A DNA stretch of 64,000 bases from Mycolicibacterium fallax. Lineage in GTDB: Bacteria; Actinomycetota; Actinomycetes; Mycobacteriales; Mycobacteriaceae. Shown here one piece after another: positions 1 through 8,961 of the stretch (its first letter is position 1; the number at the start of each line of letters is the position of its first letter). The position numbers were made by a program, and so were the translations under genes. The stretch covers positions 62,001-126,000 of the forward strand of contig NZ_AP022603.1 of the NCBI RefSeq assembly GCF_010726955.1. Reading direction: 5' to 3'. The notes under the pieces were generated by a model. It searched no databases. It was not told the origin of the DNA and saw only the letters and a program-made list of their open reading frames with translations.

Positions 1-18
1 CACCGCTCCCGCGCGGGC

Positions 19-858
19 CTACCCGACGTCGCGGATGGCCTGTGCCAGCTGCTCCACCACCGCCGGGTTGTGCGGTGTCGGCAGGTAGACGATCGCCAGG
101 TCCAGGCCCTCGGCGCCGAGCGCCAACGCGTCCTCGACGGCCTTCGCGCAGTCCAGATCCGCCTCCATGCGCACGTGCGCGCTGAGGGTGATCTCGGCGG
201 GGTCCCGGCCGATGTCGGCGCAGCGGGCCGCCAGCACGTCGCGCTTGTGCGCGAACTCCGCCGGGGTGCCGCCGACGAAGTTCCAGTGGTCGGCGTAGCG
301 CGCGGTCAGCGGCAGGGTGCGCTTCTCGCCGCTGCCGCCGATACAGATCGGGGGGTGCGGCTGCTGCGGGCCCTTCGGCTCATTGCGGGCGTCGGTGAGT
401 TGGTAGTACCGGCCGTGGAAGGTAGTGGACTCCTGGCTGAGCAGCCCGGTGAGCACCTGGCAGGCCTCCTCGAAGCGGTCGAATCGCTCCCGGATGCTGC
501 CGAGCTCGATGCCGTAGGCGCCGGACTCCTCCTCGTTCCAGCCCGCGCCGATGCCCAGCTCCAGTCGACCGCCGGAGATGATGTCCAGCGCCGAGGCCAT
601 GTTCGCCAGCACCGCGGGATGGCGGTAGTGGACGCCGGTGACCATCACCCCGACGCGCAGCCGCCGGGTGGCCTGGGCGAGCGCGGTCAGCGTCACCCAG
701 CCCTCCAGACACGGACCGGTCGGATCGGAGAAGATCGGATAGAAGTGGTCGAAGGTCCAGCCGGATTCGAAGACGTCGATCTCGTCGGCGGCCTGCCAGA
801 CCGCCAGCATGTCGGCCCAGGTGGTGTTCTGCGGGGAGGTTTTGAAGGCGAATCGCAC
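19..858 (-). CDS. LLM-class F420-dependent oxidoreductase
   Basis: A luciferase-like monooxygenase fold protein of 279 aa. Family features visible are the early segment with ESGWTFDHFYPIF, the RLRVGVMVTGVHYRHPAVLA strand-helix, GRLELGIGAGWNEEE and PICIGGSGEKRTLPL. In actinobacteria such proteins usually use cofactor F420 for hydride transfer; the substrate cannot be read from sequence. I chose GTG at 858 because homology-like sequence starts at VRFAFKTS; the frame is open up to an ATG at 960, but that extension is proline-rich and would overlap the divergent gene's start. Divergently transcribed from the DadA-like gene at 960. Confidence 0.85.
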   Translation of the reverse strand: MRFAFKTSPQNTTWADMLAVWQAADEIDVFESGWTFDHFYPIFSDPTGPCLEGWVTLTALAQATRRLRVGVMVTGVHYRHPAVLANMASALDIISGGRLELGIGAGWNEEESGAYGIELGSIRERFDRFEEACQVLTGLLSQESTTFHGRYYQLTDARNEPKGPQQPHPPICIGGSGEKRTLPLTARYADHWNFVGGTPAEFAHKRDVLAARCADIGRDPAEITLSAHVRMEADLDCAKAVEDALALGAEGLDLAIVYLPTPHNPAVVEQLAQAIRDVG

Positions 859-959
859 GTTCGCCGAGGGTAGTCCGCGCGGCCGTGGCGATGTGCGCCC
901 TTCGCCGCATGCCGGGGCATGATCGAGGGGAGGCGTCGGCGAGGGCGGGAGGTTGCGCA

Positions 960-2183
960 ATGGTGCAGGCGATCGTGGTGGGCGCGGGGATGGTCGGGTT
1001 GGCCACCGCCTGGCATCTGCAGGAATACGGGGTGGATGTCACGGTCATCGACCGCGGCGGGGTTGCCGCCGGATCGTCGTGGGGCAATGCCGGTTGGCTG
1101 ACCCCCGGCAAGGCGATCCCGCTGGCCGATCCGAGCCTGTGGGCCTACGGACCTCGGGCGCTGCTGGATCCCGACGCCGCGTTGCACGTGCCGGTGCGGG
1201 TGGATTTCGGCTTGTGGGCATTTTTGGCCCGGTTCGCCGCGCACGGCACCCGTCGTTCCTGGGACACCGCGATGGCCGCGCTGACCCCGATCGACCGGAT
1301 CGCCCTGGCCTGTTTTGACGAGTTCGATGCCGGCGGTGTCCAATCCTGGACGCAACCGGGCCCATTCATCATCGCCTTCGAAAAACCCTCGGAGGCAACC
1401 GGTTTCTTGCGCGAGATCGACGGCGCCAATCGGCACGGCCAACAGGTGCCGCTGTCCCGACTGGCCGATCCCCAGGCGCACTGCCCGGTGCTGTCGAACC
1501 GGGTCGGTGCGGCCTATCGGCTGGACGGGCAACGGTTTCTGGAGCCCGGGCCGTACCTGGCGGCCCTCGGTGAGGCCGTGCTGGCCCGCGGCGCGCGACT
1601 GCTGACCGGCGGTGCCGTCGTCGCGGTGGACGCGGCCGCGCGCCCGGGCGTGCGGCTGGCCGACGGGCAGCAGTTGGCCGCCGACGCGGTGGTGATCGCC
1701 ACCGGTGCGTGGCTGCCGGAGCTGGCCCGCGGACTTGGGGTGCGCACCCGGGTGCAGGCCGGGCGCGGCTATTCCTTCACCGTCAAGACCGACCGGCCGG
1801 TCGAGCATCCGCTGTACCTGCCCAGGCAGCGCATCGCCTGCACGCCCTACCAGGGCCGCTTCCGGATCGCCGGCACGATGGAGTTTCGCCGGCCCGAGGA
1901 GCCGCTGCAGCCGCGGCGCATCCAGGCCATCGTCAATCAGGTCCGCCCGCTGCTGACGGGGGTGGACCTCGATGACCGGCACGACGAGTGGGTGGGTTCG
2001 CGCCCGGTCACTCCCGACGGCTTGCCGCTGGTCGGTGCGACCCGCGCTCCCGGGGTGTACGTCGGTGGCGGCCACGGCATGTGGGGCATGGTGCTGGGCC
2101 CGGCCACCGGCAAGATGCTGGCCAAACGGATCGTCACCGGGCAGACCGATCCGACGATCGCGCCGTTTGACCCGCTGCGCTGA
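960..2183 (+). CDS. FAD-dependent oxidoreductase, DadA-like
   Basis: A 407-aa flavoprotein of the D-amino-acid dehydrogenase/glycine oxidase (DAO) family, expected to oxidise an amine or amino acid using FAD. The N-terminus carries the Rossmann motif VVGAGMVGLATAW, followed by the second-strand acid in VIDRGG and the DadA-type SSWGNAGWLTPGKA. The C-terminus has WVGSRPVTPDGLPLVGAT and a glycine-rich GGGHGMWGM segment, both typical of DadA. The start at ATG 960 places the Rossmann motif at the extreme N-terminus as expected. It sits 35 bases upstream of tRNA-Leu and is not obviously part of the catabolic island. Confidence 0.87.
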   Translation: MVQAIVVGAGMVGLATAWHLQEYGVDVTVIDRGGVAAGSSWGNAGWLTPGKAIPLADPSLWAYGPRALLDPDAALHVPVRVDFGLWAFLARFAAHGTRRSWDTAMAALTPIDRIALACFDEFDAGGVQSWTQPGPFIIAFEKPSEATGFLREIDGANRHGQQVPLSRLADPQAHCPVLSNRVGAAYRLDGQRFLEPGPYLAALGEAVLARGARLLTGGAVVAVDAAARPGVRLADGQQLAADAVVIATGAWLPELARGLGVRTRVQAGRGYSFTVKTDRPVEHPLYLPRQRIACTPYQGRFRIAGTMEFRRPEEPLQPRRIQAIVNQVRPLLTGVDLDDRHDEWVGSRPVTPDGLPLVGATRAPGVYVGGGHGMWGMVLGPATGKMLAKRIVTGQTDPTIAPFDPLR

Positions 2184-2218
2184 GCTCCGGGCGGCGCGCC
2201 CCGTAAAATCTGCCGCAC

Positions 2219-2301
2219 GCGGGCGTGATGGAACGGCAGACATGATGGCTTTAGGTGCCATTGCTCGAAAGAGCGTGTGGGTTCGAATCCCACCGCCCGC
2301 A
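2219..2301 (+). tRNA. tRNA-Leu (anticodon UAG)
   Basis: A class II tRNA of 83 nt. The acceptor stem pairs GCGGGCG (2219-2225) with CGCCCGC (2294-2300), with discriminator A at 2301. The anticodon stem is ATGGC/GCCAT (2245-2249 and 2257-2261) around the loop TTTAGGT, giving anticodon TAG at 2252-2254. A long variable arm GCTCGAAAGAGC follows, and the T loop is GTTCGAATC. No CCA is encoded. It reads leucine CUN codons (CUA). No duplicated 3' end or integrase is visible nearby. Confidence 0.95.
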
Positions 2302-2314
2302 CTCAGCTGAGTCG

Positions 2315-3802
2315 TCAGAACGGTGGCGGGTCGAAGCGGCCGGGGTCCTCGGCGAGGATGGCGGCGTGGTTGCGGGCCCGCTCGGCGGCGATGCGTCGGG
2401 CGCGGCTGTTGGCCCGGGGTTGTTTTCGGGCGGGCATCATCAGGGTGCGTCCGGATCGGCGCTTGCGTCGGGGTTTGCCCGGTGGTGGGGCCGGGCCGGT
2501 GTTGGTGTCCCAGCCGGGAAACAGGACTCGGCTGAACGGGGCGCTGGTGTAGCTGTGCCCGGTGGGGCTGGTGATGGTGATGCGGCCGTCGGGGTGCTGG
2601 ACTTCGGTCCAGTCATCCCAGAAGGTCCGCAGCAGGTGATGGAGCCGGCACTTGTCGTTCAGGGCCGAGGGGTGGGTGTGGCCCCCGTCGTCCCAGGGGT
2701 TGGAGTGGTCGATGTCGGATTTGGTCGCGGGCCGCTCACAGCCGGGCCAGCGACAGGTCAGGTCGCGGGTGCGGACGAATTCGTCGAGTCGGGCCGACGG
2801 CCGGTAGCGGCGTTCGGGATCGGCTGCTGTCGGTGTCGCTACGCGGCGGATGGTCGCGCCGTGGGTGATCAGGTCGGCCACGGTTTCGGCGGAGACGAAC
2901 CCGCGGCCGGGAATCACCGCGGTGGGCCGGGCCCCGGGTGCGGCCGGGGCGGGGCCGGGCACGGTGTTGACGGGGGCGTTGGTGACGATGTGGTTGGTGA
3001 CGATGTGGATGGTGACGTGCGCGGCGGGGTGGGTGCCGGTCTTGGCCGGGCAGGTCGGGTTGTCGCAGGCGCAGACCAGCCGATCGGCGTGGGCGGCCAG
3101 CGCGCCGAGGGCGTCGGCGCGGCGTTGGGCCAGGGTGCGGGGGTCGTCGTCGCAGACGTTCTTGGCCATCGCGGTCAGCGTTTCGTCCAGCAGTGCGGCA
3201 TCGACGGCGCTGATCCGGCCCCAGATGGTGCTCAGGTCGTTGTCGTCGTTGCGGGGGTCGCCGATGGTGATCTGTCGGTCGATGCGGGTTCGTTGGGTCC
3301 GGCGCACCGCGTCGGGATCCACCGTGTCGATGATCGCGTCGATGGTGGTCTCCAGTTTCAGCTGGGACAGCGGTCCCCAGCGGGTCACCTTCGCGGCGAT
3401 CTCGGCGTCCACCTCGGCTCGGGCGTCCGGGTCGGTGATCAGGGTGGTGCGCGCGACGATGGTCATCGCCGTCGGCGCGCTGATCCGCCCGGCCAGAAAC
3501 AGTGCGCCGACCTTGGGCAGCTCGTCGGCCAGGGTGCGGGCGCGTTCCATCAGGCTCAGCGCGCGGCCGTGCTTGATGGTCAGGGCGCAGCCGATTTCGG
3601 CGGCGGCGCTGTCCCAGTCGTCGCAGGCCCAGCGCGGGTGTTGTGCGCCGGCGAGTCGGCGGCGGGCCAGCTCGGCGATCGCGGCCAGGTGGTGGGCCTG
3701 CACCGCGGCCGCGGTGCGCGCCGAGGCGGTGATGGCGTCGACCAGGGCGGCATCGCCGAGGGTGCGCAGTTCCTCGGGCGCATGCACCGTCGATTCGAAC
3801 AT
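2315..3802 (-). CDS. DUF222/HNH endonuclease-domain protein (13E12 family)
   Basis: A 495-aa protein with an N-terminal DUF222 helical region and a C-terminal HNH nuclease motif. The HNH core runs from CRWPGCERPATKSDIDHSNP, with the Cys pair and DH pair, to LNDKCRLHHLLRTFWDDW. This is the multicopy 13E12 repeat family of mycobacteria; the biological role is uncertain and nuclease activity is inferred from the intact HNH residues. I chose ATG 3802 (MFESTVHAPEEL), the usual start form in the family, although an upstream start at 3832 is in frame. The start codon lies inside a LexA-like box (3795-3810), so DNA-damage induction is likely. Convergent with tRNA-Leu. Confidence 0.85.
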   Translation of the reverse strand: MFESTVHAPEELRTLGDAALVDAITASARTAAAVQAHHLAAIAELARRRLAGAQHPRWACDDWDSAAAEIGCALTIKHGRALSLMERARTLADELPKVGALFLAGRISAPTAMTIVARTTLITDPDARAEVDAEIAAKVTRWGPLSQLKLETTIDAIIDTVDPDAVRRTQRTRIDRQITIGDPRNDDNDLSTIWGRISAVDAALLDETLTAMAKNVCDDDPRTLAQRRADALGALAAHADRLVCACDNPTCPAKTGTHPAAHVTIHIVTNHIVTNAPVNTVPGPAPAAPGARPTAVIPGRGFVSAETVADLITHGATIRRVATPTAADPERRYRPSARLDEFVRTRDLTCRWPGCERPATKSDIDHSNPWDDGGHTHPSALNDKCRLHHLLRTFWDDWTEVQHPDGRITITSPTGHSYTSAPFSRVLFPGWDTNTGPAPPPGKPRRKRRSGRTLMMPARKQPRANSRARRIAAERARNHAAILAEDPGRFDPPPF

Positions 3803-3810
3803 ACCTTCGA
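3795..3810 (-). promoter_or_regulatory. LexA (SOS) box overlapping a start codon
   Basis: On the minus strand the bases read TCGAAG-GTAT-GTTCGA, matching 11 of the 12 fixed positions of the mycobacterial/Gram-positive LexA consensus TCGAAC-N4-GTTCGA. The ATG of the 13E12 protein (3802-3800) lies in the spacer and right half. SOS control of 13E12 genes is known in M. tuberculosis; operation here is inferred from the match. Confidence 0.65.
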
Positions 3811-3856
3811 ATGTACGCCGATGCTGTGACAAGTGCCACGTTCGGCGGGACGGGCG

Positions 3857-6310
3857 TCAGATCATGTCGTTGCGGGTCAGCCAGCGCATCACCGGCCAGC
3901 CGATGAAGACCGGCAGCCAGCAGGTCAGGATCCGGTAGAGCAGCACGGCCGGCACGGCGATTCCCATCGCAACCCCGAAGGCGGCCAGACCACCGATGAG
4001 GGCGGCCTCCACCGCGCCGACGCCGCCGGGGGTCGGCGCCGCCGAGGCGAGCGTGCCGCCGACCATTGTCACCACCGTGACCGTCACGAACGAGGTGTCG
4101 CCACCGAAGGCCTCCACGCTGGCCCACAGCGCCAGCGCGGCCCCCAACGTCGTTGCCGCACAACCCAGCACGATCAGGCCGAGACGTTTCGGCTCGCGGG
4201 CCAGCTCGCCGAGGTCGACCAGCACTTCCTTGAGCTTGGGCCGCAGCTCGGTGCCCAGCCAGCGGCGCAGCTTGGGCACAAACATGAAGGTGCCGACCGC
4301 GCCGAGCGCGGCGCCGCCGATCAGGTACAGCACGGTGGCCGACGGGACGAAGTGCGACAGGTCGGCTCGGGTGCCGGCCGCCACGCTGAACACCAGCAGC
4401 AGGCTCAGGTGGGTGATGATCTGGACGCTCTGCTGCAGTGCGACGGTGGTGGTCGCCCGCACCGCACCCAGGCCGCCCTTCTGCAGGAACCGGGTGCTCA
4501 GGGCCAGGCCGCCGACGCCGGCCGGGGTGGTGGTCGCGGCGAAGGTGTTGGCGACCTGCATGATCGTCAGGTTGCGGAAGCTGACCAGCCGGTCGGCGCA
4601 GGCCCACAGTGACAGCGCCGCGCCGACATAGGTCAGCGCCGAGACGCCCAGGCCCAGCAGCGCCCACCACCAGTTGGCGGTGCGCAACTCGGAGAAGAAC
4701 GTCGGCATGGTGCTGATGAACGGGTACGCCACGTAAACCAGCGCCACCAGCAGCACCAGTTGAATGACCTGGGAGCGGGTGAACCGGGTGATGGTCTCGG
4801 TCTGGATCTGGACGGCGCCGGTCTGCTTTTTGACCTCATCGCGCGCCGCGCTGAGCAGGGCGCCCGCGTCGGGCACCGAGGCCCGGATCCGGGTCGGCAT
4901 GGCGGCCTTGGTCAGCCTCCGGGAGGCCTGCAGAACCTTATCGCGGCCGAAGACCTCGATCGCGGCGGCGACCGTCGGTTCCGCGCCGTAGACGGCGGTC
5001 GTGGTGACCAGCAGCTGCGCGATGTCGGCCTGCAGGCCGACATCGGTGGCCCCGAACTCGGCCTTGCCGAAACCGCCGAACAGCACGGTGCTGGCCTCGT
5101 CGGTGCTGGCGCCGAACTCGACGGTGAGTTCGCCGATCCGCAGGTCGCCGTGCGAGATCTGGCCGTCGTGCAGTTCGGCCAGGGCCCGCCAGATCCGCTC
5201 CACCGGAAGGTCCGCGGTGACCGGTCGGCCCCGGGCGGCGGTGCGGGCGTGCAGCATCCAGCCGCGGTCCAGGACCGCCAGCGCCACGGTCGAGGTGTTG
5301 GCCAGGCCGAGGTCCCCGATCGCCACCGACATCAGCGCGCGGTGCTCGACGGCGCGCTGCATGGACGCGTGCAGCGGCGCGGTCTCGGCGCTGCGCAGCC
5401 GGACCTTGCGCCAGAACTGGCGGATCAGGCCGCCGGCGCGCTGATTGGGTCCGTAGAGCTCCAGCAGGGCGGCGCCGGGCGTCGGGCAGCAGGGCCGCCA
5501 GGTCGGGCCGGGGGTGCGCGGGGCCTGTTCGGTGGCCGGTGCCTGCTGACAGGTGGCCTGCAGGATCAGCGCTCCGGGCCCGGCCGGGCGCACCACCGAC
5601 AGCGCGGTGACGACGTGTCCGCGGCGGTGCAGCGCACGGATCGCGGCTTCCAGCGGCACCTCGAGCGCCGGGGTGCCGACGACCAGGACGACCAGTGCGC
5701 CGATGAACCAGCCGACCGACAGGCCGAGCAGGGAGCGGGCCGGCACGATCGCCGAGACGACCAGGTGGATCGGGACGAATGCCAGCAGCAGGGTCCACCA
5801 CCAGCGCCGCCAGCGGGCCGGCAGCCAGGGGCCGGACACCGTCAGCATCGCCGCCAGCATGGCGATCCAGCGTGGATCGTCGAGGAACTGGGCGAGCACG
5901 GTGTGCAGCCGGTCGGACATGTCGAAGTGCCACTGCGGCGCGGCGAAGCCGTTGCCGCTGACCGACAGTGACAGCACCGCGATGGCGCCGGCCGCCGCGT
6001 ACGCGCCGAGCAGCTTCCACTGCCGGCCGGCGATCAGCCCGATCAGGATGCCGAACGGCAACACCAGGATCGCGATGCCGTAGGCCAGGTACACCAGGTT
6101 GGACTGGGTGGGGGTGAGCACCCCGACGATGTCGGAGATGGAGCGCTCCAGCGCTTCCCAGTCATTGCGGGTGATCATCGAACTGGTGATGATGGTGGCC
6201 AGGAAGATGGTCGACAGCGCCAGCCGGATCAGATCGTTGGTTCGGCGGTTCCACGGCAGCAGGAGCTTCCCGGAAACGGCGATCTCGCGCCCGTCCACTC
6301 GCATGCCCAC
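3857..6310 (-). CDS. Kinase-like / flippase-like (LPG_synthase_TM) membrane protein
   Basis: A large 817-aa integral membrane protein. The N-terminal third has several hydrophobic segments (about residues 30-50, 72-95, 100-120, 145-205). The middle resembles a degenerate aminoglycoside-kinase fold, with AIGDLGLANTSTVAL and HDGQISHGDLRIGEL, the second like a Brenner HGDLxxxN motif. The last 300 residues carry the UPF0104/LPG_synthase_TM pattern with TTTPAGVGGLALSTRFL and APTPGGVGAVEAALIGGL. Family members move lipids or lipid-linked groups; the substrate here is unknown. GTG 6310 is used, with ATG 6304 as an alternative. A Cys/Pro-rich loop encoded near 5480-5540 looks unlike its surroundings. 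Confidence 0.8.
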   Translation of the reverse strand: MGMRVDGREIAVSGKLLLPWNRRTNDLIRLALSTIFLATIITSSMITRNDWEALERSISDIVGVLTPTQSNLVYLAYGIAILVLPFGILIGLIAGRQWKLLGAYAAAGAIAVLSLSVSGNGFAAPQWHFDMSDRLHTVLAQFLDDPRWIAMLAAMLTVSGPWLPARWRRWWWTLLLAFVPIHLVVSAIVPARSLLGLSVGWFIGALVVLVVGTPALEVPLEAAIRALHRRGHVVTALSVVRPAGPGALILQATCQQAPATEQAPRTPGPTWRPCCPTPGAALLELYGPNQRAGGLIRQFWRKVRLRSAETAPLHASMQRAVEHRALMSVAIGDLGLANTSTVALAVLDRGWMLHARTAARGRPVTADLPVERIWRALAELHDGQISHGDLRIGELTVEFGASTDEASTVLFGGFGKAEFGATDVGLQADIAQLLVTTTAVYGAEPTVAAAIEVFGRDKVLQASRRLTKAAMPTRIRASVPDAGALLSAARDEVKKQTGAVQIQTETITRFTRSQVIQLVLLVALVYVAYPFISTMPTFFSELRTANWWWALLGLGVSALTYVGAALSLWACADRLVSFRNLTIMQVANTFAATTTPAGVGGLALSTRFLQKGGLGAVRATTTVALQQSVQIITHLSLLLVFSVAAGTRADLSHFVPSATVLYLIGGAALGAVGTFMFVPKLRRWLGTELRPKLKEVLVDLGELAREPKRLGLIVLGCAATTLGAALALWASVEAFGGDTSFVTVTVVTMVGGTLASAAPTPGGVGAVEAALIGGLAAFGVAMGIAVPAVLLYRILTCWLPVFIGWPVMRWLTRNDMI

Positions 6311-6355
6311 GGAACTCCCGGTTGGTCAACAGCCGGTCGACGGCCTGCGGACAAT

Positions 6356-6967
6356 CTACTGGGCGGTGACGCCGATCCCGCCGAGGCAGAACCGCACCAG
6401 ATGCTCGACGTCGGCGGCCGGCGGTCGTCGGCGTGATCCGATGTACCGGCGCAGGGTGCCCATGGTGGCGTCGTAGACGGTGTCGGCGTCGCGGATCGGG
6501 TCCGGCCGGCCCATCCGGTTCAGCGGCTCGGTGAGCAGGTCGCGCAGTGGGGCCATGGTGTCTTCGTCATTGACCCGGTCGTGCGCGGTCGCCGACATCT
6601 GGGCCAGCGTGGCATTGCACAGGGTGAACAGCCGGGGGTCGGCGACCTGGGCCAACAGGCCGCGCACCCAGTGGGCGACCTGGACCTCGGGGGCGGGGTC
6701 GCCGGCCATCTCGGCGGCCAGCTGCGCGGCCACCACCGCGGTGCCACGGCGCAGCACCGCCAGCAGCAGGTCGTCCTTGCCACTGAAATGCCGATAGAAC
6801 GTCTTGTTGCAGGTGCCGGCCTCCAGCACGATGTCGGTGACCTTGGGCGGGCCGGGGGAGCAGCGTTCCATCACCCGCACCGCGGCGGTCAGGATCCGTT
6901 CGATCTCCGCGTCACGGTCGGTGCCCGGCGCCACCTCGGTGCCCGACGGGCGGGCGTCTACCGTCAT
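6356..6967 (-). CDS. TetR-family transcriptional regulator
   Basis: A 203-aa TetR-type repressor. The helix-turn-helix is at about residues 40-75 (VTDIVLEAGTCNKTFYRHF, then SGKDDLLLAVL); the rest is an all-helical ligand domain. ATG 6967 follows a GGAGGG ribosome site. A half-site of the island operator (GAGAAT, 6999-7004) lies 32 bases upstream, so it may belong to or control that regulon. Its neighbour upstream is the SDR gene ending at 7040, in the same direction with a 72-base gap, so co-transcription is possible. Confidence 0.88.
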   Translation of the reverse strand: MTVDARPSGTEVAPGTDRDAEIERILTAAVRVMERCSPGPPKVTDIVLEAGTCNKTFYRHFSGKDDLLLAVLRRGTAVVAAQLAAEMAGDPAPEVQVAHWVRGLLAQVADPRLFTLCNATLAQMSATAHDRVNDEDTMAPLRDLLTEPLNRMGRPDPIRDADTVYDATMGTLRRYIGSRRRPPAADVEHLVRFCLGGIGVTAQ

Positions 6968-6998
6968 CGCGCCCTCCGCCCGCTGGTTGACCGTCGTT

Positions 6999-7004
6999 GA
7001 GAAT
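6999..7004 (+). promoter_or_regulatory. Half-site of island operator
   Basis: GAGAAT preceded by TT and followed by AGT, as in the perfect site at 10420, but the right half (CCGCCC) does not match. It sits just upstream of the TetR gene starting at 6967. Weak on its own; reported because of the pattern elsewhere. Confidence 0.25.
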
Positions 7005-7039
7005 AGTCCGCCCCGCGGTGCTGCCGGCGGATTTCCCGC

Positions 7040-7873
7040 TCAGTACTGCCCGGCGTCGAGGAACAGGTCCAGGATCGGGTCGTCGCCGCCGCCGTAGGGC
7101 GACAGGTCGGTGCGGCCGGCCTGGGCCAGCACCGCCGAGTCGATGTAGCAGTTGCCGCTGGCCTGTGCCGCCGGCCGGGACAGGATCTCCGCGGCGGCCT
7201 CACCCATGATCTGCGGGCTGCGCGACCGGGCGACCATGTCGTCGTCGCCGGAGGCCAGGTTCGTCACCGCGGCCGTGGCGATGTAGGTCTCCGGCCACAG
7301 GCAGTTCGACGCGATCGGCACGTCGGCGTACTCGCTGGCCCAGCCCAGCGCCAGCAGCGTCATGCCGTACTTGCTCAGCGTGTAGCTCGGGTGCAGTCCC
7401 AGCCAGTACGGGTTCATGTTCAGCGGCGGGGCCAGCGTCAGCACGTGCGCGTTCTGGGACTTGCGCAGGTGCGGGATCGCGGCCCGGGTCAGCAGGAAGG
7501 TGCCGCGGACGTTGATGTCCATCATCAGGTCGAACTGCTTGGCCGAGAGCTGGTCGGTGGGCGCGGTGAAGATCGCGCTGGCGTTGTTGATGCAGGCATC
7601 GACCCCGCCGAAGGTGTCGACGGCGACCGCGACGGCACGCTCGACGTCCGCCTCGTTGCGGACGTCGCCGACGACGGCGGCCGCGCGGCCGCCGGCCGCC
7701 TCGATCTCGGCGGCCGCGGTGTAGACGGTGCCGGGCAGCTTCGGGTGCGGTTCGGCGGTCTTGGCCAGCAGCACCACGTTGGCGCCCTGGCGGGCGGCGG
7801 ACAGGCCGATCGCCAGGCCGATGCCGCGGCTGGCGCCGGAGATGATCAGGGTGCGGTCCTGCAGTGCCGTCAT
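7040..7873 (-). CDS. SDR-family oxidoreductase (HSDL2-like)
   Basis: A 277-aa short-chain dehydrogenase. The cofactor motif is SGASRGIGLAIG near residues 11-22, followed by NNAS near 95. The catalytic Tyr-x3-Lys is in HPSYTLSKYGMT, and the WPETYIATAAVTNL segment is typical of HSDL2-like SDRs of mycobacteria. It presumably interconverts a hydroxyl and keto group using NAD(P)H on an acyl or alicyclic substrate. The expected catalytic serine position reads LAPPLNM rather than the usual ISSxx, which may alter the active site. Divergent from the LLM gene at 8005. Confidence 0.85.
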   Translation of the reverse strand: MTALQDRTLIISGASRGIGLAIGLSAARQGANVVLLAKTAEPHPKLPGTVYTAAAEIEAAGGRAAAVVGDVRNEADVERAVAVAVDTFGGVDACINNASAIFTAPTDQLSAKQFDLMMDINVRGTFLLTRAAIPHLRKSQNAHVLTLAPPLNMNPYWLGLHPSYTLSKYGMTLLALGWASEYADVPIASNCLWPETYIATAAVTNLASGDDDMVARSRSPQIMGEAAAEILSRPAAQASGNCYIDSAVLAQAGRTDLSPYGGGDDPILDLFLDAGQY

Positions 7874-7924
7874 GGGAGCTCCCGGGAGTCGAAACGCGGC
7901 TGCGGAAGGCGACTCCCGCTAGGC

Positions 7925-7939
7925 GATATTGGCATTCTC
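7925..7939 (+). promoter_or_regulatory. Degenerate island operator
   Basis: A 15-base window reading GATATT-GGC-ATTCTC: the right half is perfect and the left half partial compared with GAGAAT-N3-ATTCTC. It lies in the 131-base divergent region between the SDR (start 7873) and the LLM gene (start 8005), where an operator is expected. Confidence 0.35.
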
Positions 7940-8004
7940 TTTTTCTGCAAGTACGTTATCACCGAGGGTTGTCCGGATCGTCGGGATGAAGGAGTGGGCC
8001 GCCA

Positions 8005-8961
8005 ATGCGCTTGGGTGTGATGATCGGTGCCGAACGCGGGGACATGAACCGCAAGGTCACCAAGTTGCTCGCCGACATCGAGTGGGCCGAGTCCGCGGGG
8101 CTGGACACCGCCTGGATGCCGCAGGTGCCCGACGACTTCGACTGCCTGACCATGGTGTCGCTGATGGGCGGCCGGACCAGCCGCATCGAGCTCGGCACCG
8201 CCGTGGTGCCGCTGCAGGCCCAGCACCCGATCGCCCTTGCCCGGCAAGCACTTTCGGTTCATGCCGGGTCCGGCGGTCGGCTCGCGCTTGGGGTCGGGCC
8301 GTCGCACCACTGGATCATCGAGGACATGCTCGGGCTGCCGTATAAGCGGCCGGCCGGCTACACCCGCGACTACCTGGAGGTGCTCAACGCGGCCATCGCC
8401 GGGCCCGGGCCGGTCGACGTGGAGAACGACACCTTCACCGTGCACAACCCGACCGCGCTGGGCGCCGAGACCAAAATGCCGGTGCTGGTGGCCGCGCTGG
8501 GCCCGGTGATGCTGCAGTTGGCCGGCGAGTTCGCCGACGGCACCGTGCTGTGGATGGCCGACGAGCGCGCGATCGGCGACCACATCGCCCCGAAGATCAA
8601 CAAGGCCGCCGCCGACGCCGGCCGGCCGGCGCCGCGCATCGTGGCCGGCATCCCGGTGTGCCTGTGTGCCAACTCCGAGATCGACGCCGCCAAGCAGCGC
8701 GCCAACCGGATCCTGGCCGAGGCCGAGACCTCGCCGAACTACCAGCGGCTGCTCGACCGCGGCGACGCCCGCGACGTCGGGGACCTGTGCGCGGCCGGCG
8801 ACGAGGAGGCGATCCTGCGCCGGTTCCGGCAGTTCGCCGACGCCGGGGTGACCGACCTGTCGGTGCGGCTGCTGCCGATCGGCGACAACCGCGATGAGCT
8901 GATCGCGTCCAAGTACCGCACCCGCGAGGTGATTGGGGCGCTGGCCGCCGAACTACGCTAG
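8005..8961 (+). CDS. LLM-class F420-dependent oxidoreductase
   Basis: A 318-aa luciferase-like protein, probably F420-dependent. Visible motifs are MRLGVMIGAERGD at the start, SRIELGTAVVPLQAQHPIAL, GGRLALGVGPSHHWI and PVLVAALGPVMLQLAGEFAD. The pattern matches the group of mycobacterial LLM proteins found in catabolic clusters; the reaction is unknown. ATG 8005 has AAGGAG (7989-7994) at good spacing. The next gene, a CoA transferase, starts at the base after this stop codon, so the two are translationally coupled and probably act on the same intermediate. Confidence 0.87.
   Translation: MRLGVMIGAERGDMNRKVTKLLADIEWAESAGLDTAWMPQVPDDFDCLTMVSLMGGRTSRIELGTAVVPLQAQHPIALARQALSVHAGSGGRLALGVGPSHHWIIEDMLGLPYKRPAGYTRDYLEVLNAAIAGPGPVDVENDTFTVHNPTALGAETKMPVLVAALGPVMLQLAGEFADGTVLWMADERAIGDHIAPKINKAAADAGRPAPRIVAGIPVCLCANSEIDAAKQRANRILAEAETSPNYQRLLDRGDARDVGDLCAAGDEEAILRRFRQFADAGVTDLSVRLLPIGDNRDELIASKYRTREVIGALAAELR

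Noticed and set aside
2219..3832. Integrated element at tRNA-Leu
   Set aside because: There is an HNH protein nearby, but no integrase and no duplicated tRNA 3' end was seen. 13E12 genes are dispersed repeats rather than integrases.
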